From the NCBI GenBank assembly GCA_002402175.1, contig NVVJ01000004.1, positions 48,673-99,103 of the forward strand: 50,431 nt of DNA, in the 5' to 3' direction. Positions 34,562 to 44,354 of this stretch are shown here, one piece after another; within the stretch, counting starts at the first letter, position 1, and each line of letters opens with the position of its first letter. The translations under genes and the position numbers were made by a program. The stretch is from SAR86 cluster bacterium (lineage in GTDB: Bacteria > Pseudomonadota > Gammaproteobacteria > Pseudomonadales > Pseudohongiellaceae). Below the pieces are notes generated by a model. The model made no database searches. It was not told where the DNA came from and saw only the letters and a program-made list of their open reading frames with translations.

Positions 34562-35431
34562 TTAATCAATTATATCTGATTTCATATTGAGTCTTTTGGG
34601 GGGTAAGTCCACGAAGTCAGCTTCTCGTTTTTCGGCGGCGGCAGACATTGCTTCTTTAATCTCAGCTCCTTGCAACATACTCGCGTTCCAGATGCCAATA
34701 TAGTCAAGGCTGTCTGCAATGCTGTGGTCTCTGGCGTAATTAATGATGCGCTTGCTGCCGTAGATTGCCAGAGGAGGTTTAGACGCTATCTGTTTTGCTG
34801 TTTTCATAACTTCCGTAAGCAGTGTTTGCTGGTCGGGATAGATTTCATTCACAAAACCCAGTGCTTTAGCTTCAGATGCGGGCATACGTCTGCCGGTGTA
34901 AGCAAGTTCTTTAACTATTCCTTCAGGCAGCAGCTTGGTGATTCTTGGGAAGGTTCCTACATCGGCCGTCATGCCAATATTGATTTCAAAAATAGTGAAA
35001 AAACCATCAGCGGTCATGTAGCGCATGTCGCATGCAGTAATTAAATCGACACCACCGCCAATGGCTCCGCCTTGAATTGCTACAAGAACAGGAATTCTAC
35101 ATTCATCGAGGCAGGTGAATGTCTGCTGCATGTATTTTATTGAGTCGTAGAGTCTGGCACTGCGCCGCCGATTCAGTTTCTCCTGAACTTCTTCGCTGTC
35201 GCTACTTTCGGTGCTGCTGCCAAACACAGCGGTGTCTAAGCCGGAAGTGAAGTGAGGGCCGGTGGAGGAAAGGACGATAACCCTGGCTTCTGCATTATTG
35301 TCCAGACTGTGAATTATCTGCGGCAACTCATCCCAGAATTCGGGAATCATGCTATTGCGTTTTTCGGGTCGATTGAGAACTATATGGGCAATTTTGTTTT
35401 CTATTGTTACTTCAAAACATTTATAACTCAC
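34562..35431 (-). CDS. Enoyl-CoA hydratase/isomerase family, delta3,5-delta2,4-dienoyl-CoA isomerase type
   Basis: Crotonase-fold enzyme expected to isomerise 3,5-dienoyl-CoA to 2,4-dienoyl-CoA during beta-oxidation of unsaturated fatty acids. The three acidic residues that define the ECH1 subgroup are present with exact spacing: Asp129 (GGVDLITACD), Glu149 (FEINIGM) and Asp157 (TADVGT). The oxyanion loops FTSGLD and GGAIGGG are also intact. Its 289 residues suit the family. It is monocistronic and converges with the sigma-54 activator. Confidence 0.9.
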   Translation of the reverse strand: MSYKCFEVTIENKIAHIVLNRPEKRNSMIPEFWDELPQIIHSLDNNAEARVIVLSSTGPHFTSGLDTAVFGSSTESSDSEEVQEKLNRRRSARLYDSIKYMQQTFTCLDECRIPVLVAIQGGAIGGGVDLITACDMRYMTADGFFTIFEINIGMTADVGTFPRITKLLPEGIVKELAYTGRRMPASEAKALGFVNEIYPDQQTLLTEVMKTAKQIASKPPLAIYGSKRIINYARDHSIADSLDYIGIWNASMLQGAEIKEAMSAAAEKREADFVDLPPKRLNMKSDIID

Positions 35432-35552
35432 AGATAAACTCCAGTTTATTTGTCACTTTAATGGGCGGTATTTCTTGCCGGCTATGCTCGCATAAATTAG
35501 TTGCAAGAATAAGCCCGAAACTAGCACATTACTGTTTTGAGTTACTCTTTTT

Positions 35553-36707
35553 CTACTGAGGGGGGCCACCTCCATTTTTGTTAAAGGATGTATCGGGTGC
35601 GCCCTTATAACAGGCAAGCACCCAAGGATATGCATTGACAACATAATATCCGTAAACACCGTTGCGCATCATGCCGTTACACTCATCCAGATCACCGCTG
35701 CCTTGCACATATTCATAGTCATCGACGAATTCTCCATTGTATGTGCCGCCAGGATCGCTCGAGCCGCTAGGTCTGTTGCCAGACTTTAGTTGAAAGCTGC
35801 TGATTGCAGCGCGAATCTGATTGTTGTCACTAATGTAGCTGCCAAATATGGGGAAGCCGTCGGCGGCAAACCCAATAACAGGGGATTCTGAATCTGGATC
35901 TTGATCAAATAGCGCCTGGGGATTTCCATGGTAGTGATAAGTACCGTCTGGCTGAGTGTGTGCATTGTGCTGGTCAGTACCGAATTGAGCCAGAGGACTC
36001 ATGGGGTCATAACGCCATGGTTGGTCACTGTTATTGCAACCAATTTTGCCGTCGCCAACACCAAAGCAGCCAGCCGCAAGCAAATCAATTTTAACCCCAT
36101 TAAGCAGAATTGCATTATCAGTGCTTAGTGAAATCGGAGTTGATGTTTCAGCAAAAACTGGAGCAACAGGCACACGGAATTCAGCACTGACTTCGCTGAC
36201 ATTGGTTGCAAACCCTGCCGAGCTGTCGTTGAAATCATGATTAGGAATACTATTGCTAACGAATATACATTCGTCGCCCTCAACACTTATTTGCAGGCTA
36301 CCTGCGAATAGAATATTTCGCTTTAAGTCCAGTACCGACGAAAAACGATTTTCGGCATAGTAAGTACAAGCCGAGCGGCGATTGCTTAAAAGCAGGTCGC
36401 TTATATCGCTGTCCTGTACTGACACAAGTTCAGATACTTTGCCTACATACATAAGATCATCCCCAATAGCACCGCCGATCGCATAAACATTGTCGCCCTG
36501 AACTCCGAGGTATATTTCGGTGTCGGTGTAATAGCGCACGTAGAACCCCTGTGTCTCCTGGGCTTCTGGCGAAGCAGGGCTTAGTAATTCAGGGTAGGTG
36601 GCTTCGGCAAAGGCGAACAGGGATAAGGCGTTGTCCAGAGTGTCTGCCTGTGAGAATAACGGAATACACAGAACTGAAACTAGAATAGAGTGTCTAATGA
36701 AATGCAT
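35553..36707 (-). CDS. YHYH-domain exported protein
   Basis: A 384-residue exported protein with a signal peptide (about 1-21). The first 110 residues form a small separate module containing AFAEATYPELLSP and YYTDTEIYLGVQGDNVYAIG. The C-terminal part is the YHYH domain, marked by PDGTYHYHGNPQAL, IGFAADGFPIFGSY and the closing DLDECNGM and YVVNAYPWVLACY. YHYH proteins are exported and of unknown function; the paired His residues suggest metal binding. Several Cys in the mature part may form disulfides. It is divergent from the propeller gene at 36825. Confidence 0.87.
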   Translation of the reverse strand: MHFIRHSILVSVLCIPLFSQADTLDNALSLFAFAEATYPELLSPASPEAQETQGFYVRYYTDTEIYLGVQGDNVYAIGGAIGDDLMYVGKVSELVSVQDSDISDLLLSNRRSACTYYAENRFSSVLDLKRNILFAGSLQISVEGDECIFVSNSIPNHDFNDSSAGFATNVSEVSAEFRVPVAPVFAETSTPISLSTDNAILLNGVKIDLLAAGCFGVGDGKIGCNNSDQPWRYDPMSPLAQFGTDQHNAHTQPDGTYHYHGNPQALFDQDPDSESPVIGFAADGFPIFGSYISDNNQIRAAISSFQLKSGNRPSGSSDPGGTYNGEFVDDYEYVQGSGDLDECNGMMRNGVYGYYVVNAYPWVLACYKGAPDTSFNKNGGGPPQ

Positions 36708-36824
36708 TTAATATTCCTTGAGCAGATGAATAGGCAGTATTACTGGCAATCGGCTTTTATCTCTATACGTTGCACAAACGAATTGCCGTTGTTTTTAGGT
36801 TAAATTTTTATATGGGAGTCCAGT

Positions 36825-37835
36825 ATGGTGAAGTTAGGTAGGTGTATTGTATTTCTGGCCTGCATGTCCATCACCGCACAAGCTGCAGCACAATCCCCCG
36901 GCGATCTTAAGGGAACGTTGATAGTTCTCAATAAAAATGGACACAACGCCAGTTTTATTGATCTTGGCTCCGGAGAAATGCTGGCTACTTTGCCAACTGG
37001 TCAGGGACCTCATGAACTAATTGTTACCGATGATGGCCGCTGGGCGATTGGAACTGATTACGCTGGTGGCAATAGTCTTACTGTATTCGATGTTGAAAAT
37101 TTGGAAGTAGAAAAAACTATCAATCTCGATAAATATCCAAGGCCACACGGTATTCTTTTTCTTCCAGGGCAGGAAGAAGTAATTGTAACTTCCGAGCTCA
37201 GTAGTTCACTGGTTATAGTAAATTTTAGAACAGGCGAAGTTGTTAGAACTATTGATACTAATCAGAATGGTTCGCATATGGTTGCTGTTTCTGAAGATGG
37301 CCGTGTTGCCTATACCAGTAACGGGAATTCTAATAGTGTTTCAGTTATCGATATTCCAGGCGGTCAGTTTATTAAAGCTATAGACGTGCCTAAACGCCCG
37401 GAAGCGATAAGTACAAATAAATCCGGAAGTGAAATCTGGGTCGGCAGTAATGATGAGTCAGTAGTATCTATAATTTCGCCGCAGGATGAATCAGTGATCG
37501 CTCAATGGTCAGGGTTTGAATGGCCGTATCGTATATTGCTAACAGATGATGAACGTTATGCCATTATGCCTGATCTGGGGAATGGGAAGTTACGATTTTT
37601 TGATGTGGTCTCGCGCACTGAATTAGGCTCGATTGATTTAAGACAAGCGAGCCCCCAGGGAGTAACTCTGTATTCAGATGACAGAACTTTGTTTCTGTCA
37701 CTGTCAGCTGAAAACAAGGTGCTGGTAATCGATATTGAATCGCGGGAGGTTCTGGGAGAATACTTAACTGGTGAAGCGCCAGATGGTATTGCCTATTCGC
37801 CGTTGGTACTAAGAAAAACCATTGTTTACCAATAA
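36825..37835 (+). CDS. YVTN-type beta-propeller repeat protein, exported
   Basis: A 336-residue protein with a signal peptide (about 1-23). It is built of about seven blades of the YVTN/cytochrome-d1-like pattern, for example MLATLPTGQGPHELIVTDDG, VAVSEDGRVAYTSNGNSNSV and GVTLYSDDRTLFLSLSAENK. Such periplasmic propellers often assist metal- or quinone-linked enzymes or bind ligands; no catalytic residues are recognisable. It stands alone and ends 11 bases before the convergent rimO. Confidence 0.85.
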   Translation: MVKLGRCIVFLACMSITAQAAAQSPGDLKGTLIVLNKNGHNASFIDLGSGEMLATLPTGQGPHELIVTDDGRWAIGTDYAGGNSLTVFDVENLEVEKTINLDKYPRPHGILFLPGQEEVIVTSELSSSLVIVNFRTGEVVRTIDTNQNGSHMVAVSEDGRVAYTSNGNSNSVSVIDIPGGQFIKAIDVPKRPEAISTNKSGSEIWVGSNDESVVSIISPQDESVIAQWSGFEWPYRILLTDDERYAIMPDLGNGKLRFFDVVSRTELGSIDLRQASPQGVTLYSDDRTLFLSLSAENKVLVIDIESREVLGEYLTGEAPDGIAYSPLVLRKTIVYQ

Positions 37836-37846
37836 GGTTTGACTGG

Positions 37847-39172
37847 CTAAGAAATCAACTCCCCATACAAATCATATTCATCGGCATCGGTGATTTTTAC
37901 CTGCACAATGTCACCCGCCGATGTTTGTGAGTCGTGTTCTACGAAAACAGTGCCGTCTATTTCTGGTGCATCGGCAAATGAACGACCAATCAATCCTTTC
38001 TCGTCAATTTCATCGATAAGCACATCGATTTTTTGTCCAATTTTTTGCTGCAATCGCGAGGCGCTTATTTCTTGCTGTGCTGCCATGAAGCGTTCCCAGC
38101 GTTCCTGTTTTACATTCTCAGGGATTTGATTCGCAAGTTTGTTGGCCGCCGCGCCATCAACGGGGGAATACTGAAAACATCCTACGCGGTCCAATTGCGC
38201 TTCCTGTAAAAATTGCAGAAGCTCTTCAAAATCATCATCGGTCTCTCCGGGAAAGCCTACGATAAATGTGCTGCGAATTGTCAGGTCGGGGCAGGTCTGG
38301 CGCCATTGCAGAATCCTGTCCAGATTTTTCTCTGTGGCGGCGGGGCGTTTCATGGCCTTAAGAATCGACATGCTGGCGTGCTGAAAAGGTATATCCAGAT
38401 ACGGTAGAATTTTTCCGTCAGCCATTAAGGGAATAACTTTATCTACGTGAGGGTAGGGATAAACATAGTGCAATCGCACCCATATGCCTAACTCTGCCAA
38501 AGCCTCACATAGACCCTGCATGCTGGCCTTAACCGGTTGCCCCTGCCAGAACCCAGTCTTGTATTTGATATCCACACCATAGGCACTGGTGTCCTGAGAA
38601 ATAACCAGTAGCTCTTTAACTCCGGCATCGGCGAGTCGTTGGGCCTCATCCAGCACATCGCCCACTGGGCGGCTCACCAGGTCTCCGCGCATGGAAGGGA
38701 TAATGCAAAAGCTACAACGGTGATTGCAGCCTTCGGATATTTTCAGGTAGGCGTAGTGGCGCGGCGTTAGTTTTATTCCCTGGGGAGGGACTAGATTGAT
38801 GAAGGGGTCATGATTAGCTGTTTGTGGCAGGAAGTGATGAATCTGATTGACTACCTGCTCATAGGCGGCTGGCCCTGTCACGCCCAGAACCTTGGGGTGG
38901 GCGTTGGTAATTATCTCTGATTGTGCGCCAAGGCAGCCGGTAACAATGACCTTTCCATTTTCATCCAGGGCCTCGCCAATGGCATCAAGAGACTCCTGTT
39001 TGGCGCTGTCAATAAAGCCACAGGTGTTAACGACAACGATATCTGCGTCGCCGTAGTCAGCCACGATGTCATAGCCATCACTGCGTAATTGAGTAAGAAT
39101 TCGTTCAGAGTCCACTAGCGCCTTGGGGCAACCTAATGAAACAAATCCTACCTTGTTATTATCTGAAGCCAT
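37847..39172 (-). CDS. rimO: Ribosomal protein S12 methylthiotransferase RimO
   Basis: Radical SAM enzyme that methylthiolates the conserved Asp of ribosomal protein S12. At 441 residues it has the standard architecture: an N-terminal UPF0004 domain with cluster ligands Cys15, Cys51 and Cys80, the radical SAM motif CNHRCSFC (Cys149, Cys153, Cys156), [15 protein letters not shown], and a C-terminal TRAM domain. [12 protein letters not shown] and the FSPVDGA-like [13 protein letters not shown] favour RimO over MiaB. It is monocistronic. Confidence 0.96.
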   Translation of the reverse strand: MASDNNKVGFVSLGCPKALVDSERILTQLRSDGYDIVADYGDADIVVVNTCGFIDSAKQESLDAIGEALDENGKVIVTGCLGAQSEIITNAHPKVLGVTGPAAYEQVVNQIHHFLPQTANHDPFINLVPPQGIKLTPRHYAYLKISEGCNHRCSFCIIPSMRGDLVSRPVGDVLDEAQRLADAGVKELLVISQDTSAYGVDIKYKTGFWQGQPVKASMQGLCEALAELGIWVRLHYVYPYPHVDKVIPLMADGKILPYLDIPFQHASMSILKAMKRPAATEKNLDRILQWRQTCPDLTIRSTFIVGFPGETDDDFEELLQFLQEAQLDRVGCFQYSPVDGAAANKLANQIPENVKQERWERFMAAQQEISASRLQQKIGQKIDVLIDEIDEKGLIGRSFADAPEIDGTVFVEHDSQTSAGDIVQVKITDADEYDLYGELIS

Positions 39173-39452
39173 TAAAATCCAGAGCCTTTTGCAAATTTGA
39201 GGCGGGATTATAACGATTTAATTAGCAAAAAGGTCACCGCAGCAGAGGTTTATCGATTGTTAGCTTGGTCAGCCCTAAAGAATTGCTGAGAATGGTGGGG
39301 CGAGCTTTCATGGTGACAGGCGGTGTGGACTTGGTTGGAGATAGTCTTTATTCTACCTGAACTTTGCCGGGCTCACGCTAGGTTATGTACTTTTCCAGGT
39401 CAGGCAACTGACAACACAACAATACTGAATTGGCATTATGAAGGAGAATATT

Positions 39453-40610
39453 ATGCTTCGTTATTTATTAAAGCTTGCGAGTGCAAGTTTGCTCATGGCT
39501 GTGGCGGCAACGGCCGTTGCGCAGTCCGATACCTACTATGCGGCCCACCATAACTACAAGGTCGTCACGGTTGCGGATGACATGGTGCATCCCTGGTCCA
39601 TGGCGTGGCTACCAAACGGGGATATGCTGGTTACTGAAAAACCTGGTCGTCTGAGAATCATTAGAGATGGCAAACTGTTACCAGAAGCCATTCCTGGTAC
39701 TCCTGAAGTATATTATCAAGGTCAGGGCGGATTGTTTGAGGTTCTACCCCATCCTGATTTCAACGAAAATCGCTGGATTTATCTAAGCTTTTCTAAGCCG
39801 GTAGGAGACGGATCAACCACGGCGATAGTGCGTGGCCGCCTGGAGAACGACCGGCTGACCAATGTGGTAGAAATCTTTGCGGCTCAAGCTAGTGGCAATA
39901 GCCACTATGGCGGCAAAATGATTTTCGATGATGACGGCTATCTCTTTCTTACTGCTGGAGATCGACAGGTGCCTTCTACCGGTGATCTTACTGCTCACCC
40001 GGCACAAGACCTGAGTAATCACCATGGTGTCATAGTGCGCCTGAATGATGATGGCAGCGTGCCCGACGATAATCCATTTGTCGGTCAGGATGGTGCGCTT
40101 CCTGAAATCTGGAGCTATGGCCATCGCAGCCCTCAGGGTCTGGCCATACATCCCGAAACAGGTGACCTGTGGATGACAGAACACGGCCCCCAGGGTGGCG
40201 ATGAGCTGAACCTGATTGTGCCGGGTGCCAACTATGGCTGGCCTGTTGTTGGCTACGGCGTGAATTATGTGTCAAGCACGCCAATTCACGGCCGCCAGAC
40301 ATTGACCGGCATGGAGCGCCCAGTTAATTTCTGGGTACCATCAATTGCTACTTCTGGACTTATGGTTTACACCGGAGATAAGTTTCCGATGTGGTACGGC
40401 AATATCATTGCCGGCTCTCTGGTGGGCGAACAACTTGCGCGCCTTCAAATGAGCGACGATTACCGGGAAGTGATTGTGGAAGAAACCTTGGCCTACAATA
40501 TGGGTCGTTTACGTGACGTACGTCAGGGCCCGGATGGTTATATCTATATAGCTATTTCAGATCGAGCTGGCGCACCAAGCAAAGTCGTTCGGCTGGAGCC
40601 GGTAGACTAG
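39453..40610 (+). CDS. PQQ-dependent soluble aldose sugar dehydrogenase (YliI/Asd type), exported
   Basis: Periplasmic six-bladed propeller that oxidises aldoses to lactones with PQQ. The start at 39453 is chosen because AAGGAG lies 6 bases upstream; the ATG at 39438 precedes that site. It has a signal peptide (1-24), HPWSMAWLPNGDMLVTEKPG, the active-site SHYGGKMIF with His151, GHRSPQGLAIHPETG, TEHGPQGGDELN, NYGWPVVGYG and VRQGPDGYIYIAISD. All hallmarks of the E. coli Asd group are kept, in contrast to the paralogue at 23685. PQQ synthesis genes are not in the window. A strong terminator follows. Confidence 0.92.
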   Translation: MLRYLLKLASASLLMAVAATAVAQSDTYYAAHHNYKVVTVADDMVHPWSMAWLPNGDMLVTEKPGRLRIIRDGKLLPEAIPGTPEVYYQGQGGLFEVLPHPDFNENRWIYLSFSKPVGDGSTTAIVRGRLENDRLTNVVEIFAAQASGNSHYGGKMIFDDDGYLFLTAGDRQVPSTGDLTAHPAQDLSNHHGVIVRLNDDGSVPDDNPFVGQDGALPEIWSYGHRSPQGLAIHPETGDLWMTEHGPQGGDELNLIVPGANYGWPVVGYGVNYVSSTPIHGRQTLTGMERPVNFWVPSIATSGLMVYTGDKFPMWYGNIIAGSLVGEQLARLQMSDDYREVIVEETLAYNMGRLRDVRQGPDGYIYIAISDRAGAPSKVVRLEPVD

Positions 40611-40657
40611 CGAGAGCCAATAGCTCTCATTGTTCACGCTTGCTCTTGAAAATATTA

Positions 40658-40683
40658 GGGGACACTAAACTATTAGTGTCCCC
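40658..40683. terminator. Rho-independent terminator between convergent genes
   Basis: A perfect 11-bp stem GGGGACACTAA/TTAGTGTCCCC with a 4-base loop. A T-rich tail follows on the right, and a TAATATTTT tail is read on the left. It serves the sugar dehydrogenase gene and probably also the acyl-CoA ligase gene from the other side. Confidence 0.85.
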
Positions 40684-40701
40684 TTTTGTTTGTAAGTTTA
40701 C

Positions 40702-42276
40702 TTATTCCTGACTTGCTAGTTTTTCTCGCTCTTGCTCAACCAGTACACGTCTAAGAATTTTTCCCGAAGCCGCCTTGGGAATCTCGTCGACAATTTCAAC
40801 TTTTCTGATTTTCTTATGGGGCGCAACTCTTTCTGCAACCCATAGCATTATTTCCTCTGGGCTGAATTCTTCCTTGAGCACAACAAAGGCCATGGGGATT
40901 TCACCCGCTTCTTCATTTGGGCTGGGAATCACTGCCGCGTCAGCAATTGAACTGTGGGTAAGTAGTAAGGCTTCCAACTCAGCAGGAGCTACTTGATAGC
41001 CCTTGTACTTAATTAACTCTTTAACGCGGTCTACAATATAAAAATAACCATCTTCGTCTGCATAGCCAATGTCGCCGGTATGAAACCAACCGTCTTTGTC
41101 GATGGTATGGGCAGTTGCTTCTGCATTGTTTAGATAACCAGGCATGACATGTGGCCCAAAAATTAATACCTCTCCTCTTTCGTTGAAGCCTAATTCTTTA
41201 CCGGTTTCCGTGTCGATTATTTTTGAGAGTGTGTTGGGTAATACCGGACCTACGGAGCCAGTTTTTCCCTCTGGTGCAGAGGCGGGGTTAATATGTGAGG
41301 CGCCGGAGACTTCGGTTAGGCCATAACCTTGGTAAATAGCGCAGCCTAATCTCTGTGAGCAGGTTTTTTCCAGTTGCTCACCAAGCGGCGCGGCACCACA
41401 ACCGATAACTCGAACACTGGAGAGATCATACTCATCTACTAGAGGGTGTTTTGATAGCGCTAAAACAATTGGAGGCACCAGGTTCATGCAGGTGATTTTG
41501 TAATCCTGTACTAGCTTCAGGAATTGCTCCAGATCAAATCTAGGCATGGTTACCAATGTCGCACCACGGTAGATTGACAGGTTGAGTATTAAAACCATGC
41601 CGTAGATGTGGAAGAACGGAAGCACGCCGATCATGCTATCGGTTTCATCTACAGGATTTGGGTGGCAGGACAAGATCATGTTTGAGATAAGATTTTCATG
41701 AGTCAGCATCACGCCCTTTGACAGACCAGTAGTTCCGCTGGAATAGGGTAATGCAACTAAGTCGGTCTTGGGGTCGATGGAAATTTCAGGAGCATTACCT
41801 TCATTTTCCAGCAAGGATGAAAATGCTGTGGTGCCTTGTGCTTCACCTAATACAAAAATTTCCTGTATGCCACACTCCTGAGCTGCAGGTAATGCACGGT
41901 CCAGAAATTCCGGAATAGTGAGTAGGAACTTGGCACCCGAGTCTTTGAATTGATGGACCAGATCAGACGTGGAATACAGTGAATTTACCGTTGTGTTTAT
42001 TCCTCCGGCACGGGCCACACCTAAGAATACAATCGCATATTCTGGAACATTGGGAATAAACGTGGCGAATACGTCGCCTTTGTTAAATCCTCGTTGGGCC
42101 AGCCCCGTAGCCATTTTTCTTACCTGGTCATCAAGCTGGGTGTAGCTCAGTGTGCGACCAGTGGGGCCGTCAATAAGTGCGGGTTTGTCACCCAGTTCCT
42201 TAACTCTGGAAAGCACAACAGACGTTAAATCTAGTGCAGGTATCTCGATATCGGCGTGCTTACTTTGAAAAATCAC
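40702..42276 (-). CDS. Acyl-CoA synthetase, 4-coumarate-CoA ligase-like (AMP-forming)
   Basis: Cytoplasmic ligase that activates a carboxylic acid through an acyl-AMP to its CoA thioester. Motifs: the P-loop-like LPYSSGTTGLSKGVMLTH, the YQGYGLTEVSG block, GWFHTGDIGYADEDG, VDRVKELIKYKGYQVAP and the catalytic Lys region PKAASGKILRR. The pattern is closest to plant-type 4CL and luciferase-like ligases, so aromatic or medium/long-chain acids are possible. The start is taken at GTG 42276, giving MIFQSKHADIEIP with GGAGAGAA upstream; a TTG at 42330 is less likely. Confidence 0.92.
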   Translation of the reverse strand: MIFQSKHADIEIPALDLTSVVLSRVKELGDKPALIDGPTGRTLSYTQLDDQVRKMATGLAQRGFNKGDVFATFIPNVPEYAIVFLGVARAGGINTTVNSLYSTSDLVHQFKDSGAKFLLTIPEFLDRALPAAQECGIQEIFVLGEAQGTTAFSSLLENEGNAPEISIDPKTDLVALPYSSGTTGLSKGVMLTHENLISNMILSCHPNPVDETDSMIGVLPFFHIYGMVLILNLSIYRGATLVTMPRFDLEQFLKLVQDYKITCMNLVPPIVLALSKHPLVDEYDLSSVRVIGCGAAPLGEQLEKTCSQRLGCAIYQGYGLTEVSGASHINPASAPEGKTGSVGPVLPNTLSKIIDTETGKELGFNERGEVLIFGPHVMPGYLNNAEATAHTIDKDGWFHTGDIGYADEDGYFYIVDRVKELIKYKGYQVAPAELEALLLTHSSIADAAVIPSPNEEAGEIPMAFVVLKEEFSPEEIMLWVAERVAPHKKIRKVEIVDEIPKAASGKILRRVLVEQEREKLASQE

Positions 42277-42374
42277 AAATTCTCTCCATGTAGTTGTAAA
42301 TACTGCTACGAATACTGTTGAATGTCCCAATGCTATGACTTTATGTTAGGGCAGTTGAAAGTAACCCCAAAAAA

Positions 42375-42794
42375 TCAGATGTTCATGCCGAAATGATGAC
42401 TCTTTATGCTAAAGCCCTCGCGCAAATAGAATTTGTGAGCCGCAAATCTTTGCACACCTGAATCGAGGTGAAGCTGCTTGCAGTCATTTTTCTTTGCGTA
42501 AGTTTTGAACCAGTCAATAATGAATTTTCCGGCGCCAGTTGAGCGATGAGCCTCGGCGGTTACCAGATCGTCAATATAAATATGTTTTTCCCAGGCCAGT
42601 TTCATGCTCATCACAAATCCTGCAACGCATAGTATATGGTCGTTTTTTTCAACATAGGCAATTTGATATCCGTTGGCCTGTTGTTTCTGGATTTGAGCGA
42701 TCAGGGTTTCTTCGGAGTATTGTGGTCGTAGCTGTAAGAGTACAGGGCTAATTTTTTTAAGTTCATCTAAGGAGTTGGCAATTTTAACTTTCAT
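42375..42794 (-). CDS. GNAT-family N-acetyltransferase
   Basis: A 139-residue acetyl-CoA-dependent acetyltransferase. The acetyl-CoA-binding motif A appears as IDDLVTAEAHRSTGAGKFII, followed by CKQLHLDSGVQRFAAHKFYL and GFSIKSHHFGMN. The substrate is unknown; related proteins acetylate small amines or protein side chains. Its ATG is preceded by AGAGGA. It is the last gene of a five-gene leftward operon, 10 bases after the membrane-protein gene. Confidence 0.88.
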   Translation of the reverse strand: MKVKIANSLDELKKISPVLLQLRPQYSEETLIAQIQKQQANGYQIAYVEKNDHILCVAGFVMSMKLAWEKHIYIDDLVTAEAHRSTGAGKFIIDWFKTYAKKNDCKQLHLDSGVQRFAAHKFYLREGFSIKSHHFGMNI

Positions 42795-42804
42795 GTGATC
42801 CTCT

Positions 42805-43080
42805 TCAACTGTCTAAAACATCTTTTAAAGGGTTGTCCGGTGGGTTTCTTTTTCCCATATTCATTCTATAAAGATCGATAAACATAAGCGCCAGGGTTAG
42901 GACGGCCTTGTAAGAGATAAAATAGATTGCACCTTCAATACCTATTGTGGGAAGGCCGAAATAACCGACAGCCCACAGACACGCAAATACCAGTGGGACT
43001 TTCTTTCCGTCCAGGCGGAATATTCGAAACAGGTAAAACCAGAACCCGGCAAAGGTTAGCCAGTCACCAAAAAAAAGCAC
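42805..43080 (-). CDS. Small inner-membrane protein of unknown function
   Basis: A 91-residue protein starting with GTG directly after the DinB-family stop codon. It has three predicted membrane helices (about 2-20, 28-45, 50-68), joined by a short basic loop (FRLDGKKVP). The soluble tail, YRMNMGKRNPPDNPLKD, is probably cytoplasmic. The family is not recognised with certainty. Its tight placement between the DinB and GNAT genes supports it being a real gene. Confidence 0.65.
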   Translation of the reverse strand: MLFFGDWLTFAGFWFYLFRIFRLDGKKVPLVFACLWAVGYFGLPTIGIEGAIYFISYKAVLTLALMFIDLYRMNMGKRNPPDNPLKDVLDS

Positions 43081-43081
43081 T

Positions 43082-43612
43082 TTATGATTCTCTGATGCAG
43101 ACCAGCAAATCAGTTGCCCCTACATCAATTTGAAACTGATTGAACATGGTGCTTATTTGGCCCCGATGATGGGTTTGATGGTTGAAAAAATGCTGAATGA
43201 GTTGGCTGAATTCATTCTGAAAGTCATTTCCTTTCATGTTTTTATAATCAAGGATGCTGCTCAGCATAGGTTCGGTAAGCTCTTTACAAAGCTTTACTAT
43301 TACGGCGTCTAGCTCGAAGCGTGCCTGGCGAAGTGATTCAATATTTGAATACGGGCGGCTAGTTAATGTTTCAGGCGTGGCAATGGCGCGCAAGGGTTCC
43401 AGGCTTAGTAATTTTTCGGGATGTTCTGCAAAGCGTTTTAACCAGATAATATCCGCTACGTATATATGGTTGAGAGTGCCCAGGATTGACTCAAAAAATG
43501 CCCCGACATCTTTCGCTAACTCTTCTTCGCTTAGTTTTTCGGAAGCATTGAAAAGTTTTTCATTCATCCAGTGATTGTACTTTGCCATCAATTCGAAATT
43601 ATCTTTAAGCAT
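43082..43612 (-). CDS. DinB-family putative metalloprotein
   Basis: A 176-residue four-helix bundle of the DinB/YfiT superfamily (unrelated to DNA polymerase IV). The N-terminal MAKYNHWMNEKLF, the middle LGTLNHIYVADIIWLKRF and the late FNHQTHHRGQISTMFNQ supply the three His (in LNH, and NHQTHHRG) that bind a divalent metal in the family. Members are thiol-dependent transferases or hydrolases, often in stress or detoxification; the substrate is unknown. It starts 5 bases after marC stops and is operonic with both neighbours. Confidence 0.9.
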   Translation of the reverse strand: MLKDNFELMAKYNHWMNEKLFNASEKLSEEELAKDVGAFFESILGTLNHIYVADIIWLKRFAEHPEKLLSLEPLRAIATPETLTSRPYSNIESLRQARFELDAVIVKLCKELTEPMLSSILDYKNMKGNDFQNEFSQLIQHFFNHQTHHRGQISTMFNQFQIDVGATDLLVCIRES

Positions 43613-43617
43613 AGTCT

Positions 43618-44265
43618 TTATACCGAGGACAAAAGTCCGCTTTGTACGATACCGTCAAAAATGAACTGAACAGCCAGGGCAACCAATAAAACACCGAAGA
43701 CTCGACTAACAACGTGCATGCCAGTAACGCCAAATAATTGCTGAATTCTGGTTGCGAGCAAGAGCATCCCAAAGGTTAGAAGTATTATGGCCATTAGTGA
43801 TGCGATTACCGTTGCCTGTAAGACTATCTCTCCTTCAGCATTTGCCATTAGCAGGATAACTGCCCCCATTGCTCCTGGCCCGGCAATTAAAGGAGTGGCC
43901 AGGGGGAACACGGAAATATCCAGTTTTCCCATGGCTTCCTGTTCCTCTTCATCGGTGGTTGAGGTGCTGCCTGATGAGCGAGCAAACACCATGTCGATGC
44001 CAATAAGCAACAGTAATATTCCGCCGCCGGTGCGAAGCGCAGCTAACGATATGCCAAGGCTTGCCAGCATAAACTCGCCGAGCACTGCAAACAGTAGAAG
44101 GATTGTACTGGCGATTAATGTGCCGCGAATAGCCATTGCTCGACGACGTTTAGGTGACTCTGTAGCAGTCAATCCAGCAAACACAGCGGCAACATCCAAC
44201 GGTCCGATGGTGGCGAAAAAAGTTGCCAAAGCAAGTGTGGCTGTTTCTATAACAATTTCATTCAT
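43618..44265 (-). CDS. MarC/UPF0056-family inner-membrane protein
   Basis: A 215-residue protein with six predicted membrane helices. The family core is visible: TFFATIGPLDVAAVFAGLT at the start, RTGGGILLLLIGIDMVFA, and PLATPLIAGPGAMGAVILL in the second half. The two half-repeats with conserved Pro/Gly are typical. MarC was first linked to antibiotic resistance, but its role is unproven; some homologues move amino acids. It lies between the racemase and DinB genes. Confidence 0.9.
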   Translation of the reverse strand: MNEIVIETATLALATFFATIGPLDVAAVFAGLTATESPKRRRAMAIRGTLIASTILLLFAVLGEFMLASLGISLAALRTGGGILLLLIGIDMVFARSSGSTSTTDEEEQEAMGKLDISVFPLATPLIAGPGAMGAVILLMANAEGEIVLQATVIASLMAIILLTFGMLLLATRIQQLFGVTGMHVVSRVFGVLLVALAVQFIFDGIVQSGLLSSV

Positions 44266-44354
44266 CTTGAACAGTTTTTCCGGGCTTACACGGTTTCGTT
44301 GAGAAATGTAATGTAGTAATCAATTGTTTTGAAAGGGCAGTACAAGCTAATGTT

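Noticed and set aside
40612..40628. Hairpin GAGAGC-CAATA-GCTCTC just after the second sugar dehydrogenase
   Set aside because: The stem is only 6 bp with no T tract, and a much stronger terminator lies 30 bp further on.
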